Positions 44,460 through 56,527 of a DNA stretch of 64,000 bases are shown here, in pieces. The notes under the pieces are model-generated. The model ran no database searches, had not been told where the DNA came from, and saw only the letters and a list, made by a program, of their open reading frames with translations. Source of the DNA: Glandiceps talaboti (lineage: Eukaryota; Hemichordata; Enteropneusta; Spengelidae); contig NC_135561.1 in assembly GCF_964340395.1 (NCBI RefSeq), positions 19,277,740-19,341,739 on the forward strand, in the 5' to 3' direction. Position numbers and translations under genes: made by a program. Within the stretch, counting starts at the first letter, position 1. Each line of letters opens with the position of its first letter.

Positions 44460-45645
44460 ACATTTGTGTGTGTCTGTGTTTCTGCGTCTGTGTGCTAACG
44501 TTTCTGTGTGTTAACGTTTGTGACTGTGTGTATACAATGTTAAGCCTATAAATCTGGTAAACAAACTGGATATTGTATTCCTGTGTCCGTTTGCATGAAC
44601 TTATATTATTACAAGATGTAAGACGTCTGTTTCATTATAAATGTGAACGATGTGTGAACGTTTTTTTCATTTCATTTATTTACTGCTTTTGTTAAGATTG
44701 CACATATCAGCCATCGAACATCTAATATTATATGCATGTATATGTATATATATATACTTGTGTGTATTCTGACGATATATCATTGCATTTCAAAATGTTT
44801 TATTGCCAGTTGTAAATACCTAAAGATGTAGAATGTAACCGTGATGAAAGTAAAAATCACGTTTTGAACATTAGCAGTGCATTTACAGATATTGGATATC
44901 TGCATCACCCAGTTAACACGACAAGTCAAAGTGATAATTTTACTTTACGTTCTGACCACCACCTACGTGATCCTTCAAGTTAGTAATTTGACTGCACTAA
45001 TGGTGCTAATTGCGTGGGATGAGTGGTCACAGTATTTAGATCAACACTACCGGGTAAGCTTAGAAGTAGCGTGATAACTTCATAACAAAGGTTATTATGA
45101 CAGAAACGAACGTACACAAAAGCTATTTCTACTAGTTCCTTTTACTTGTCAGAACAATATGTCTACAGGCAAGCCGCTTTGGCGTGCCATGGTTATAAGA
45201 TATCTACCTTCCCTTGAGAAGGGCATTGATCTTTTTTTGCGAAAATACAAAAGGTTTTGTTTTTAAACCTTAGAAAGATACTGTGATAAAATGTAAGGTG
45301 AATTAAGGTTTTTTGAAAAATGATTAATAATCTGTATCGCATTACATAATTAATATTAATATAAATAAAGGCTGGAATATGTTTATGAGTACATCATTAT
45401 TCAAATACAGTATATGACTCGTCTCTTATAAGTCAAGACATTTAAGATTCGCCAACTTTTGCTGAGATTCATTCGAAAGACATCAAGGTTTTCCCCATGG
45501 CCAGGTATATTATGTATCAAATGATAGTTTAAATGTGGGAACCTTTCTCAAACTGGAAGTCGTAAAGAGGTGGAGAATACCTGTGATTAGGCCAAACCAA
45601 TTACTGAACATGCGCAATTACACCTGTGTCGTGTATATACATTTG

Positions 45646-45847
45646 AAAGCTGATACCGCTACTAGTCGTTTCCATAGCAATCATACACAATTTATTTTTT
45701 CATGTAGTTTAACCGGAAAAGGTGATATTTACATTTGAAAATCTAAAGAATACGAGAAAGCTGGTACCGCTACTAGTCGTTTCCATAGCAATCATACGCA
45801 ATTTATTTTTTCATGTAGACTAACCGGAAAAGGTGACATTTACAGCT
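45646..45847. repeat. Tandem direct repeat, two copies of about 90 bp
   Basis: TACCGCTACTAGTCGTTTCC and the following 70 bp occur at 45646-45735 and 45757-45847, with a few differences. Function unknown. Confidence 0.8.
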
Positions 45848-46490
45848 GACTCAAATTGGTATAAAAATTTGGTTACTTTTGGATCAAAGTAGAGGAACAA
45901 TGTGCATGTTTTCCGTGATGCTTGAAATATTCAAGGATGGCACACTCAAAGACACATTTTAGAGAGAGAAAATGTAACATATTTCAAAGATTATTCAGCT
46001 ATTGAAAATGTGTCTGAAGCATCGAAACGTCGCATTCGTTTCCAATTTATCGTTCGACAGTAACTATATTGTACTGTCATATTGATTCTTGAAACCATGA
46101 ACAATATATTCATCAAATTGTCCTTGAATATTCTAACCAAACATGAAATGGAGGTGCTCCCGAAGAACAGTTTCTAAAGAAAGAAACTCAAAGTAACAAA
46201 TTTACTTAATCATAAATATGCTAATTATATGCAAATATTTCGCTCCCAAATCTATCACTTTGAATATTTCAAACATTACCTACCAATAGGGGCATGATCC
46301 TTGTCGAGTCAAAATCAAATTTAAACAACAGTACAATATCGTTTGGCAACAGGAATTCTCTATTATCATATATGTTATATCATAAATGTTATATCACTTT
46401 ATAATAAATTGATATGTCACATTTCAAGGCATTGACCTTTTTGTATATGTACACTGTATGTCATTGACTGTCCGACTGACTAATTGAATA

Positions 46491-46492
<2 letters not shown>

Positions 46493-46551
<59 letters not shown>
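46493..46551. repeat. (CAGA)n microsatellite
   Basis: About 14 CAGA units. The stretch 45848-46490 and the following 46552-46930 show no gene. Confidence 0.95.
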
Positions 46552-46939
46552 GAATGAGAATGAGAGAAAGATAGCAAGATAGAAAGACTAGAGGAAATAA
46601 GTGAATATCAAGACCTCTGTACGTGCTGATAAAAATACACATAGAATTTCCTTTACATTCTTTTATTTATTCATGTTCTTTATCTTGTTTTTTCATCAAT
46701 ATTTTGTTTAAATTAATTGTCCAGTGAAAAGTAAGGTGTGTTTCATCATTGACAAGTTGGTCGTTCATCTTGAAGTTCATCATTTACAAGGGAGACTCTG
46801 GTGGCTGCTAGTGACAGTCTTCTATGTAGTTGTTCTATAATTTTCTCAAGTCGTGTTTCCTTTTCTCCGCATTCATCCTTTAAGAATTAATGCAAAAGTG
46901 TCTTTAATAATATAGAACGCAACAGATGAAGTGAAAACA

Positions 46940-47226
46940 CGCACGCACGCACGCGCGCACGCAGGCACGTACGTACGCACACACATACCCCCACACACAT
47001 ACACATACATATACACATACACATACACATACATACATACATACATACATACATACATACATACATACATACATACATACATACATACATACATACATAC
47101 ATACCTGACAAATATGCACGCGCGCATACACACACACCCACCCACCCACCCACACACACACACACACACATAGACACACACACACACAGACACACACAGA
47201 CACACACACACACACACACACCCACC

Positions 47227-47301
<75 letters not shown>
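46940..47301. repeat. (CACG)/(CATA)/(CACA) composite array
   Basis: A CG-rich start with ACGCACGC, then CATA from about 47030 to 47104, then CA/CCCA runs to 47301. It lies just beyond the probable splice donor of orphan gene 1. Confidence 0.95.
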
Positions 47302-47305
<4 letters not shown>

Positions 47306-47367
47306 GGCTTTCTTTTATCATACAGAAGATTGTTTAGACTCAAATTTCAAAAATAAATAATTCTTAC

Positions 47368-47601
47368 CAGGTCCACGGTATTTAGGGTGGTCAATCCTTT
47401 GACATATTCAGTGACAGCTTTTTGCACTTTTTTTAGTCTTCGAGTACCTGTTAATCGATTGTCTTTTAAAGTGTCTGTGTCCATTAGTTCTACAACTGGA
47501 TATGTTGTTATCCCGAATTTGTTGCGTATTTCGGAATCTGTCCTTTCTTCCCGAATTTGCTGGAATGATTGCATTGGCATGCGTTCGAAAGCGTATGAAT
47601 C

Positions 47602-47657
<56 letters not shown>

Positions 47658-49044
47658 CAAGTACCATTTGACAGAAACGGCAAGCAGAAATTCTGTGGTA
47701 TTCGTCATCGCAGTGACGATACGAAAGGGGGGCAATCCATTGAACACTTTGATGAGTCTTTCGGGAAAGAGTGGAATGCTTTGATGGACTTTGCCTTTGT
47801 GTTCTCAACTTCTGAACGTGCTTTCGTTTCGTTGATCTCCGCTTGCTTCTTTTTGATGAATTCAAAGTGCTATGACTTTTTGAAGCCTTCTTTCTTTCAT
47901 CGTACACTTTTGTCTGTGATATTCTATCACGTGTATCAGAGATATCTGATGTGTAGGGAACTAAAACCGGTTTCTTGCTGTCAGGGGTGTTGTATTCATC
48001 GAGTTTCAATTCCGGATTATCATCAACAATTAACCCCTTAACAGAAGTCGCAGTGCCTTCAGATGTTGTACAACTTGCCTGTTTGTATTTGTCGTTCGTA
48101 AAGGTATATTCATCGGGTACCGATTCCAGACGTACATCGACAGTTAGCCCCGTATCAGTAGTTCCTTGGAATGTCGAGGAACTTACCGGTGTATGGTCAC
48201 TATCGGCACTATCTTTTGGGCTTTGTGGTGGTGTAGCAAACATGTCCACAGGCACTACAATATTTTCCTGATGTTCCTTAACGACGACGTTGCTATGAAA
48301 GTTGCTTGTCAGTTGTGATGCTGCCGGGGGGTCTTGTTGTTGTAGCATTGCTTCGTCATTCGGTTGCTGAAGTTGAGGTCGAGCAGAGCTGTTCTGCTGT
48401 GTATCTGTTGTATTCACTTGCTTTAGTTCTGTCGTTGCCATTGACAATAACGAAAGACTATTTCCTGTATGATCACGATTTGCTGTGTTCGTGTTGTCTT
48501 TATTAAATGTCTCCATTTCAACCTTACCATCTCTTATCTTGGTAATACGTTTGATTGGATAGGTATGCTGGACCATGGTAATGTGTTTACCGTCATTGTA
48601 TATGGTATACCTGATCGGAGCTTCAGATGATTCACCGGTTAGTTCCATACGAGGTGAAGATATGACTCTTAGTATTGGAGCTTGCTGATCATTGTTCACT
48701 TCATATGTATGCTGTATGTCATCTGGTCTGCTATTGGTGCATTCACCAATCTTGTCCGAATGTGTAGAATTCCTATTTTCAACCCTCTTATTTAGTGATA
48801 CTTGTGGACTTATGAAAATTGATGGCATGGAATTGTTTGCTCTGTTGTTTAAGCAACTTCGTTGTAGCATAGCTGGTAATATCCGCCTTTGTTCTATAGG
48901 ATCATTCACAAATATTGATGCTGTAGTAGTTTCAGGTTCAGTTACTACCTCATAAGACGATTTATTGTCAGAAAGCAGGCCGACATACGGCAGTGCGAAC
49001 ATCTGAAGTGCTAATGTACTTGGTTCGTTTCCAATGCCTGCCAT
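47368..49044 (-). CDS. Orphan family member 1: nuclear-type protein with polyglutamine and HCDDEYHR-CxxC block
   Basis: The long minus-strand frame starts at ATG 49044 (context TACATGG). A good donor, CTG|GTAAGA, lies at 47368, so the coding exon (559 codons) probably splices onward; without splicing it stops six codons later at 47347. I recognise no family. Visible parts: a Ser/Thr/Gln-rich N-terminal half; a block NDGKHITMVQHTYPI near residues 150-164; PPQSP; a Lys/Arg-rich stretch KRSKRRSTKRKH near 395-410 that could be a nuclear signal; HCDDEYHRISACRFCQ near 435-450; a run of about 18 Gln from a CAG/CAA-type tract (plus-strand 47600-47658); then TDSEIRNKFGITTYPVVEL. The same three blocks occur in the same order in the gene at 52481. 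The TTCTTCTCTTACAAG just before the ATG resembles a splice acceptor, so a 5' exon upstream is possible. Confidence 0.75.
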
Positions 49045-49639
49045 GTACTTGTAAGAGAAGAATCAAAAGTCGTTAAAATCATAATCAAGATTAAGAAAAT
49101 AGAAAATCATAAATAAATAAAAACAAACGGGTTTATATATATACAGCAAGATAGTCGCTGAGGGCGGAATTGGGCGAATACTGCACATCCTACGCAACAT
49201 GAGATTACCGTGCGACCACAACAATAGCCGATACTAGACTTGACGCGAACAACATAAAATTATGAATGTATGCGAAATGTTTGATAATTCATTGACTCTT
49301 AAAGATCACGAATAATGCACACAAAATGTGTTTTTAAAACATACCTTTTTAGTTGGACAACATGAGCGAATTTTTTTCTACCGTAAAGTGTCTTTCAATA
49401 CTGGCAAACCTCTTGCTTACCATGCATTCGAAACTGTGCATATTTGTTTGTTCATGCAAACTCCTTACGTTCGAACTGCAATAGCGCCATCACGTGATGC
49501 GTGACGTATGTCAAAGTTCAACAATCGAATGTCTTTCGACATTTCGAACACCAAGTCTACACTGAGATGTGCTATTGTTTGTGGCCGGCAACAACAAAAT
49601 TTAAATCAAAATTGAAGTACATGGGCATCAAAAAATCAT

Positions 49640-50130
49640 GAAAACCTGTGCTCTAAATTATAAATACATTTTTTTTCTGTTATTGTTCATACCTTTACAT
49701 GATACTTCATTACCACTGCAAGCATGCATGCATGACATGAGCATCTATCAGAGTATTCACCAAAGGATGAAGTACACTTTATGTTTTTACTGTAATTTAT
49801 ACAGGGATCTCAGGAAAGCGTTACTAGATAAAATAATACAAATAACTTTAATGCCAAACTTTCGTCATATGGACATATACGATAAACTATACCATCATAT
49901 AATGTTCAAATTTCCCATTCATGCCTCAAACCTTTCACACCAAGCATTTAACCGTAGGAAACCCATTATTTACAACTAAGACGTATGTGATATTTATTGT
50001 ATTAAATTTGATACTTCTGTGTCCTATAAGCCAGAGGGCTGGATGTGGCACTTTTTATATAAATTTTATTTAAGTATTGTATAATTTGATAACTCCACAT
50101 AGGACACTTTAATAAATAATAACATAACAT
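49640..50130 (+). mobile_element. LINE 3' remnant
   Basis: The frame 49638-49979 ends with CFYCNLYRDLRKALLDKI and NRRKPIIYN-stop, like the C-terminus of LINE ORF2. It is followed by an AT-rich 3' region ending in AATAAATAATAACATAACAT. It lies upstream of the orphan gene at 49044, between the divergent pair. Confidence 0.45.
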
Positions 50131-50940
50131 ATAATAATCTATAATAGTTTAATATTACAGGAGTACAATAATTATCCAGATTTAGTCATATTTGTAAGGA
50201 GCTTTGCTTCAAATTGTGCCCTCCAGTGGCTCTGTACAGTAGTTGAACACTGTAACATGCCCCCCCCCCCCCCCCACCATAGTGAGTTTTACTAAATAGC
50301 CACTACTCACATTAATATTTATTTTTTCAAAGCTCTGTGTGGCATACATGTAAAACACCGAATTTCACCTAAGAGTTCTAACTATAGATCAATCTATGCA
50401 CTTTATGCTAATACATTGACCTCAGTCACCAACGTATATGCCTAAAACTAGATGAAACATTTCAACATATCACATTTAAGACTTCTGTGACGAATATCGT
50501 ACAACAACGTAGAAATATGGTAAAATGTCCAAAGTAGATTAGATCCACGTACATCTATCTGTATAATCACCAAGAAAGTCATCATTTATATGTGTTGGGT
50601 TTTCCTCGGTGGTCATTCTCGCAAACCAGGTCATATAATTTACAACGAAGTGACGTTACCGTAAAAAGGAGAGTCGTTTATAACGATTAGGGAGGGGTGC
50701 AAGAAATCTTAACATTAGGCCAAATAGAAAAAATGTGTGGTTCCGATTACATTCAATTTTAGAATAGGCGGGGTAGGTATAGATTTTTTTTTGTGTGAGT
50801 GTCTAGTTAAGGTTTTCCATTGTTTTCCTTATGGTCTTTGTGTTATTTATTTCTCCCTTTTAGATGCACAGCTATTATAGATTGGAAGAACAGTTTTGTC
50901 AGATTCTGCATCCACTATTTCTCTATTCTGCAAGGTACGC

Positions 50941-51008
50941 CGTGACGGGGCGCCCTCACACATCGGACAACCCCCTCCCAAGGAGGCCGGTGAGGGCGAA
51001 ACGTCACG
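50941..51008. repeat. GC-rich nested palindrome with CGAAACGTC
   Basis: CGTGACG (50941-50947) pairs with CGTCACG (51002-51008), and CGCCCTCAC (50951-50959) pairs with GTGAGGGCG (50990-50998). GGCCGGTGAGGGCGAAACGTC resembles stem II plus the GAAAC of a hammerhead, but the CUGANGA box is absent. It could be a decayed retroelement tail. Confidence 0.4.
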
Positions 51009-51214
51009 AAGTATATCTTACAGTCTACTATTTCTCCTGAAACGTCACAATTTTTGCGATTTTTTTTTCTTGAATACGTAAAAAGAGGTTTAGGGTCGGC
51101 AATGGAAAACTAGGTGGGGTCGGTAACCGGAACCAAACAATTTTTTAGGCCTTATAGTGGGAGTCTCGAATTTTTAAATTACAACGCATGTGCACATACA
51201 CGCATGCACGCACG

Positions 51215-51265
51215 TACGTACGAACACATACATACATACATACATACATACATACATACATACAT
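51215..51265. repeat. (ACAT)n microsatellite
   Basis: Short CATA run between the divergent orphan genes. The rest of 50131-51484 holds a 16-C run near 50261 and the palindrome at 50941, but no gene. Confidence 0.9.
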
Positions 51266-51484
51266 GTTTTAAGTAGTAGGCCAAGCTTAACATTCTGTTC
51301 AAGTTCCGATGATTCGGAATCACTTCATACAAAGAATAAAGAAACTATCGCCTCCACATATTTGATAACGACTAAATAAGAATTTCACAATACAGTCCAA
51401 CGTTTACAATGCAGTATCTGGTTTGTAATGCGAAGAAAGAGTTCGGTGTACTGGGTCTAGGGGCTATGGTGTTATCTTCATCAT

Positions 51485-51754
51485 CCAATCTGATTAAAAT
51501 CGGATGTAGATGTCAGCTAATCGTTCGTTGTTATTTCACTTCGGTATTTTGCTTGAATTGACCTTCGTGATACATGTTTACATTTTCGTATTGATGGCTG
51601 CCTCCTCATCAAGGCGAAAACGTAAAAGAGGAGGCAGCCATCAAGACGAAAACGTAAACATGTATCACGAAGGTCAATTCAAGCAAAATACCGAGGTAAA
51701 ATAAAAATAAAAAGAACGATTAGCCGACATCCACTTCGGATTTTAATCAGATTG
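51485..51754. repeat. 270-bp near-perfect hairpin (inverted repeat with 20-nt loop)
   Basis: The left arm 51485-51607 and right arm 51628-51754 are complementary over most of their length, for example GCTTGAATTGACCTTCGTGA against TCACGAAGGTCAATTCAAGC. The loop is 51608-51627. The loop and right arm share a short direct repeat (CATCAAG-GCGAAAACGTAAA). It lies about 730 bp upstream of the orphan gene at 52481. It could be a foldback element or a source of double-stranded RNA. Confidence 0.85.
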
Positions 51755-52480
51755 CTTCATCATCATGCCATTGCAATCACGATATCGCAGGTTAGAAATC
51801 TTCAAAATCCCAGAATGCATTTGAATGGATCAAGATCTACGAAGCCGGCCAGAGGTCGAATCATTACCATGACTACAGAGTTCGTAAATGGAAACTATAC
51901 CCTATATACGCATCGCACTTCTGTGTCGTCAACACACAGTGATAACAGTTATACGTGGATGTAAATGCTGTCGTTAATGAAACAGTTTCTAAATGGACAT
52001 CAACGGGACCTGTAACAGGGTACGTAATAGCATTTAAAACTATTGCATAGAACACGGCCAACATTAGCGAATGTTTGATATTTTCCGTTTGCTCGTTGAA
52101 ACGTTCCAAATGTGTAACTGTGTCGTTATCATACGTAGCGTTCGGATGATGTCGTTCGCTGAAGAGGAGCGTGGTCTGTGGTTTACTCACAGGGCATGTA
52201 CTTTTGCGTGTATGGATAGAGATATGAAATAACTCCTTTACGACTACGAATAGTGTTGATACTTTCACTTCAACTTGATGTTTTGGTGGATGAACACATA
52301 GTGCGCTCATATTCGTAGCAACTTATCAATAAGATTCGCTTATCATCCATCCAGGCAAGGTTACGTGTCCCTGTGGGTTTAACGGTATTACTTTTAGGAC
52401 TGTACTTGTCCTATCTCATTTTCCCATATTTTTGTTCACTTTGTTTCACTTTGCTCTTCTAGGTTGCCTGTTTTTCTAAG

Positions 52481-53635
52481 ATGAATGGGTGCGAATTTTT
52501 GCCATCTCAACCGCATAGTTTGTTACACATACCGCCAGGCAACGGATCAGTTCTTGTACGTGACGAAGAAATATTGCATCACGACACTGCCAAACATAAA
52601 TGTGGATCACATCATGTGAATAGTTGCGAGTGGAAAGCGAATCCTTTTACACCATCAACATTTTCCAGTCCACAACATTTACTCAATACGTGTCATGACA
52701 GGTTTAGATACCAAAATTCTGTAAGTTTGGACAGCGAGTTCACCAATGATAGGCTATATGCGACCGATCATTTGTGTGAACAACTTCAAGCCAATGACAA
52801 AATTGTGCCTAAAACGAGACTGCTGCATGAACCTGGCGTACAACGAATCGGTGAACCTAAAGATATGACCACGTGCACCCTTAACAATGGTGGTAAAAAC
52901 ATCGCAATGATCCAACATGTTTATCTATTCCACCGTGTAATAACAGACGATAAGGCTGGAGATAAACTTAAAACGACCACTAAGGAAAACTCAACAGAAT
53001 ATTGTAGCAAAACATCGCTAGCGCTATCCGTTGAAGAACCGCGGTCAGAGAGCATTGAACTAGAGCAAGACAACTTTGGCCATTTTCAAGACGGTGCTGG
53101 TGGAGGTCAAGTCATACTCACCTCAAAATCTAGTCAAGATGATCACTCTGCAGATAACTTAGTAGAAGATGTGGATGAGCTTAAAACTAAAAGCGCACGT
53201 CCAATTGACAAGGTTGTCATGACGTCACAAAGTCCAACAAATAGTTGTGATATAGAAACTACAAAGTTTATGTCACTTTCTCTGTCACCAGCTGGTTCAA
53301 AAAATGAGAAACGACAGCGACAACTGACAAAGTCGTCGCATCACCCAGGTCGTCCTCGAAAGATGCCGCGTCAAAGTGTTCAATCGAAAGTTCCCTTCGA
53401 ATACCAGCATTGTGATGATGAATACCATCGTGTATCTGCTTGTCGCGTTTGTCAAAGCCTTCTTAAACAGCAACGAAACCAACATTCACAACGAAGGGAC
53501 ATTTTTACAGAAACTAGTAACTCTGTCACAGTGAGAGAAATGCCCTGGAAATCAGACTCTGAAATTCGCGACTACTTTGGAATTACAAAATACCCCGTTG
53601 TGAAACTATATAAAGGGTGCATGAATATTACATAG
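52481..53635 (+). CDS. Orphan family member 2: paralogue of the gene at 47368-49044
   Basis: The 384-codon frame starts at ATG 52481 and ends at TAG 53635. A strong acceptor, TTGCTCTTCTAG, ends at 52462, so the exon starts at 52463 and a 5' UTR exon probably lies upstream. Blocks shared with its paralogue: NNGGKNIAMIQHVYLF near residues 135-150; RQSVQ then HCDDEYHRVSACRVCQ near 308-325; SDSEIRDYFGITKYPVV near 360-376. In place of polyglutamine it has LLKQQRNQHSQRRD. HPGRPRKMPR before the cysteine block resembles an AT-hook core, a weak hint of DNA binding. His-Cys...Cys-x-x-Cys could bind zinc (inference). Orientation is head-to-head with the paralogue, 3.4 kb apart. Confidence 0.78.
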   Translation: MNGCEFLPSQPHSLLHIPPGNGSVLVRDEEILHHDTAKHKCGSHHVNSCEWKANPFTPSTFSSPQHLLNTCHDRFRYQNSVSLDSEFTNDRLYATDHLCEQLQANDKIVPKTRLLHEPGVQRIGEPKDMTTCTLNNGGKNIAMIQHVYLFHRVITDDKAGDKLKTTTKENSTEYCSKTSLALSVEEPRSESIELEQDNFGHFQDGAGGGQVILTSKSSQDDHSADNLVEDVDELKTKSARPIDKVVMTSQSPTNSCDIETTKFMSLSLSPAGSKNEKRQRQLTKSSHHPGRPRKMPRQSVQSKVPFEYQHCDDEYHRVSACRVCQSLLKQQRNQHSQRRDIFTETSNSVTVREMPWKSDSEIRDYFGITKYPVVKLYKGCMNIT

Positions 53636-55302
53636 ATTTTAAACATATGTTTACGTAAACTGAGTGACACGAGAACACTTCCTTGACTCTCTCCAAATCA
53701 GAATATTTTACTAGAGACCATTATTTTTTCTCTGATTTACTTGACACCAAAATGACCGTTAAACAAACTAACAATATATAAATGGTGAATCACACGATAA
53801 CGTACTTCTGTAATTTACGAATCACCTTTCTGAATATAACGAATTTCATACAGGGGAATTATTTAAGTGCTTTTCATACTAATTTAACAGTAAAAGTTAC
53901 AAATACTTTCACCTGTTGTAATATACTGTAACAACATGATTTACTTGAAAATTTGTCAAGTCTTCGTAATTATTCAATGGTCGAAGTGTTTGTGATGTTT
54001 TATGCGTATGTGTGCAAATCACAGTCGCTTGTAAAGTGTTATTCCTTTCCTAAATGGTTTTATTCTTGTCTATGACGCCGGGTCCTAATACAGAACAATG
54101 ACGTTATTATAGGGATTGGCGATATTCTTATAAAATCGGTAGGGGGGGGGGGGGGCTTCATACATACAACACAAGTTAGGAAACCAAGCCAAAACGGTGA
54201 CATCATTTTTCATCGACGTTGCACCACCTCATTTAACTGTCTGTAATTGACTGGGAAACCACCGTCATAGTCATAGGTTGAAGTATTTCTGATGTAAAAA
54301 ATGTACCGTTTATCAGTATTGTATAAAAGTACTCAATAAGTACGTTATTTTTAAACATGTAAATGAATGAATATATCATGCCAATTTAACGTAGTGACGT
54401 TGCACCACCTCATTAACACGACAAGTCGACCTGATTCCGCTGTATTTTCAAACTATGGGGGTATCGTTTCGTAAACGCGATCGTAAACGCATTTTAGATC
54501 GATGTTGTTGCAGGTAGGTCCAGTGATACGGCATGGGTGGTTATGTTTTGGTTATATTTGGTGTTTTGGCAATCCTTTTGGATCGATGAAAAATGATGTC
54601 ACCATTTTGGTAATGGCTTGGTTTCCTAACTTGTGTTGTATGTATGTAGGGGGGTATGACATCGCTACCGATTTTATAAGAATATCGCCAATCCCTATAA
54701 TAACGTCATCGTTCTGTATTAGGACCGTCATAGACAAGAATAAAACCATTTAGGAAAGGAATAACAGTTTACAAGCGACTGTGGTGCAAATGCATTTTAG
54801 TGTGTACGAGAAGTGGAAGACTGCCGAGTCATTTGTTAATACAGGGTTATCTATCTTGACTTGTCAATGTACACCTAGTTCGCCACTCCCCATCTAGCTA
54901 CCTAGGTGCATCTGGATGTGGGAAGACACACAACAAAGACACACACATATTGCATTATTCTGCCCTCAACGGCCTTTACTTTAAATCTTCAAAGTTAGGT
55001 CGATGGGTGAGGGCGTCCTAATGTTGGATATACTACTAGTACTATGGTGATAGACTATGACGAAAGGTCACTTTTGGTGAATAGACCTTGACCATGTTAT
55101 TCAAAGCCTTACATTCACTTCTAATTCATTGTTCCAAAATAACAACATTGTCATGTCCTACTGATTCTTGGAACCATGAACAATGTATTCTCCATTATAT
55201 CATTCCAGTTTGAACATTACGACATACCATCACCATCATTTACTTCCAATCAAAATATACACATAACACATAACTGAATACAGATAAATGTAAAACATTT
55301 AA
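53636..55302. other. Gap between orphan gene 2 and CLK 3' end
   Basis: Apart from the foldback element 54020-54783 I see no gene or repeat here. Confidence 0.5.
54020..54783. mobile_element. Foldback element with 200-bp inverted arms
   Basis: Arms 54020-54216 and 54583-54783 are inverted copies, for example CACAGTCGCTTGTAAA against TTTACAAGCGACTGTG, and GACGTTATTATAGGGATTGG with its complement. They are separated by a 366-bp spacer. A run of 14-15 G lies in the left arm at about 54140-54154. No clear target duplication or coding sequence. Probably a non-autonomous DNA transposon. Confidence 0.7.
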
Positions 55303-55308
55303 TTTATT
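55303..55308 (-). terminator. Candidate poly(A) signal of CLK
   Basis: TTTATT on the plus strand (AATAAA on the minus strand) lies 1.2 kb after the CLK stop. A second copy lies at 55806-55811. Either gives a 3' UTR with no interrupting gene. The stretch 55309-56527 holds nothing else I can identify. Confidence 0.35.
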
Positions 55309-56527
55309 GCAGGACTGACAACAAAGATATATGTTACAGTATTTTCCTGCTTCAGTCTCACAAGTTAATAGTACATATACTTAATAAAATTTACTTTTTA
55401 CAACACTTACAATGAGCAACACTTTAAAACCCTGACTTCCACAGCCAATACTGCTGATTTCATTTGACAATCTTGCACGCTTTAAAAGCATGGAAAATGG
55501 AAGCTACTTTAAAGTCTGGGAAGGTTTTCTCTCTTCTCTTCCGAACAGTTCATTCTACTTCTATCGACTGGTTTCTTGTACTGGGGAATGTATCCCACCG
55601 CACGCGAAACAATACCTTTTTTCATGCCGACATCTGTAAAGAAAGATGTACGGAATGGTCACTAGGACAGCTCACAAACACCTTCCAACATTGCAGGATG
55701 TCACTAGCATGCAAACATTTACAAGCGTGCTCGTTTACCCATAAAATACAAATATACTGGTTTTTTAATTCATTAATGCTATATAAATATGTCTACCTTC
55801 TAAGTTTTATTTCAGCACTTTCACAGTAAGGTAGAGTGTTTCAAAAGTCCCTTCTATAAAAACCAGACTTCAACTCCACATTTCATTGAATTTTAAAGTG
55901 TCACCTATCCTGGACTTGTCAGAATCTCAGTCATAAAATATACTATCTTTAACAGCGTGACACATTGCATTATATATCCACCCCATCATCGATGTTTTAC
56001 ATCAGGAGGTTCCATAGATTTTTTGTTCAATAATTCATCTTGTTCCCATATCTTTCCTGGATCACAACACTCTGAATTATCAGTCAGGACAATTATATCC
56101 TATATTATATCCTATATCAAACCACAATGTTGAAATACAATCAATATATTTCAATATCTCACCACTATCTCAGCACATAAAAATTCTATCCTTGCCATTT
56201 ATCGCAAACCTTTTGATATTTCAGAACACAAGGCTGTCATATATGCCATCACCTGCCTTACTCTTATAACTAAATCAGTTCGTACAACCTTGCATCATAA
56301 CCATTTATGGCAAATGTCAGATTTCACCACTCAAGTTTACAGTTTACACTGCCTTATTTCGCCTTACCCCTTACAGCAAAATTCTGATAGTTCACAACAT
56401 AAGTTTGTAATATATGCCATCACCTGCCTTACCCCCTACAACTACTTCAGTTCATAAACCCTTGCATTTAGGATCTCCATGACTAACTGTTCACATTTCA
56501 GAACACAACTTTTTGGAATAGAATGAA

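Larger units (their letters stand above)
49045..52462. other. Intergenic region between head-to-head orphan genes
   Basis: Carries the 5' flanks of both genes, the LINE remnant at 49640-50130, a C run near 50261, the palindrome at 50941, an ACAT repeat and the 270-bp hairpin at 51485. No clear TATA box or CpG island stands out. Confidence 0.5.

Noticed and set aside
47387-48271. Plus-strand frames with poly-Cys, poly-Val or poly-Leu runs
   Set aside because: Antisense shadows of the polyglutamine tract of orphan gene 1.
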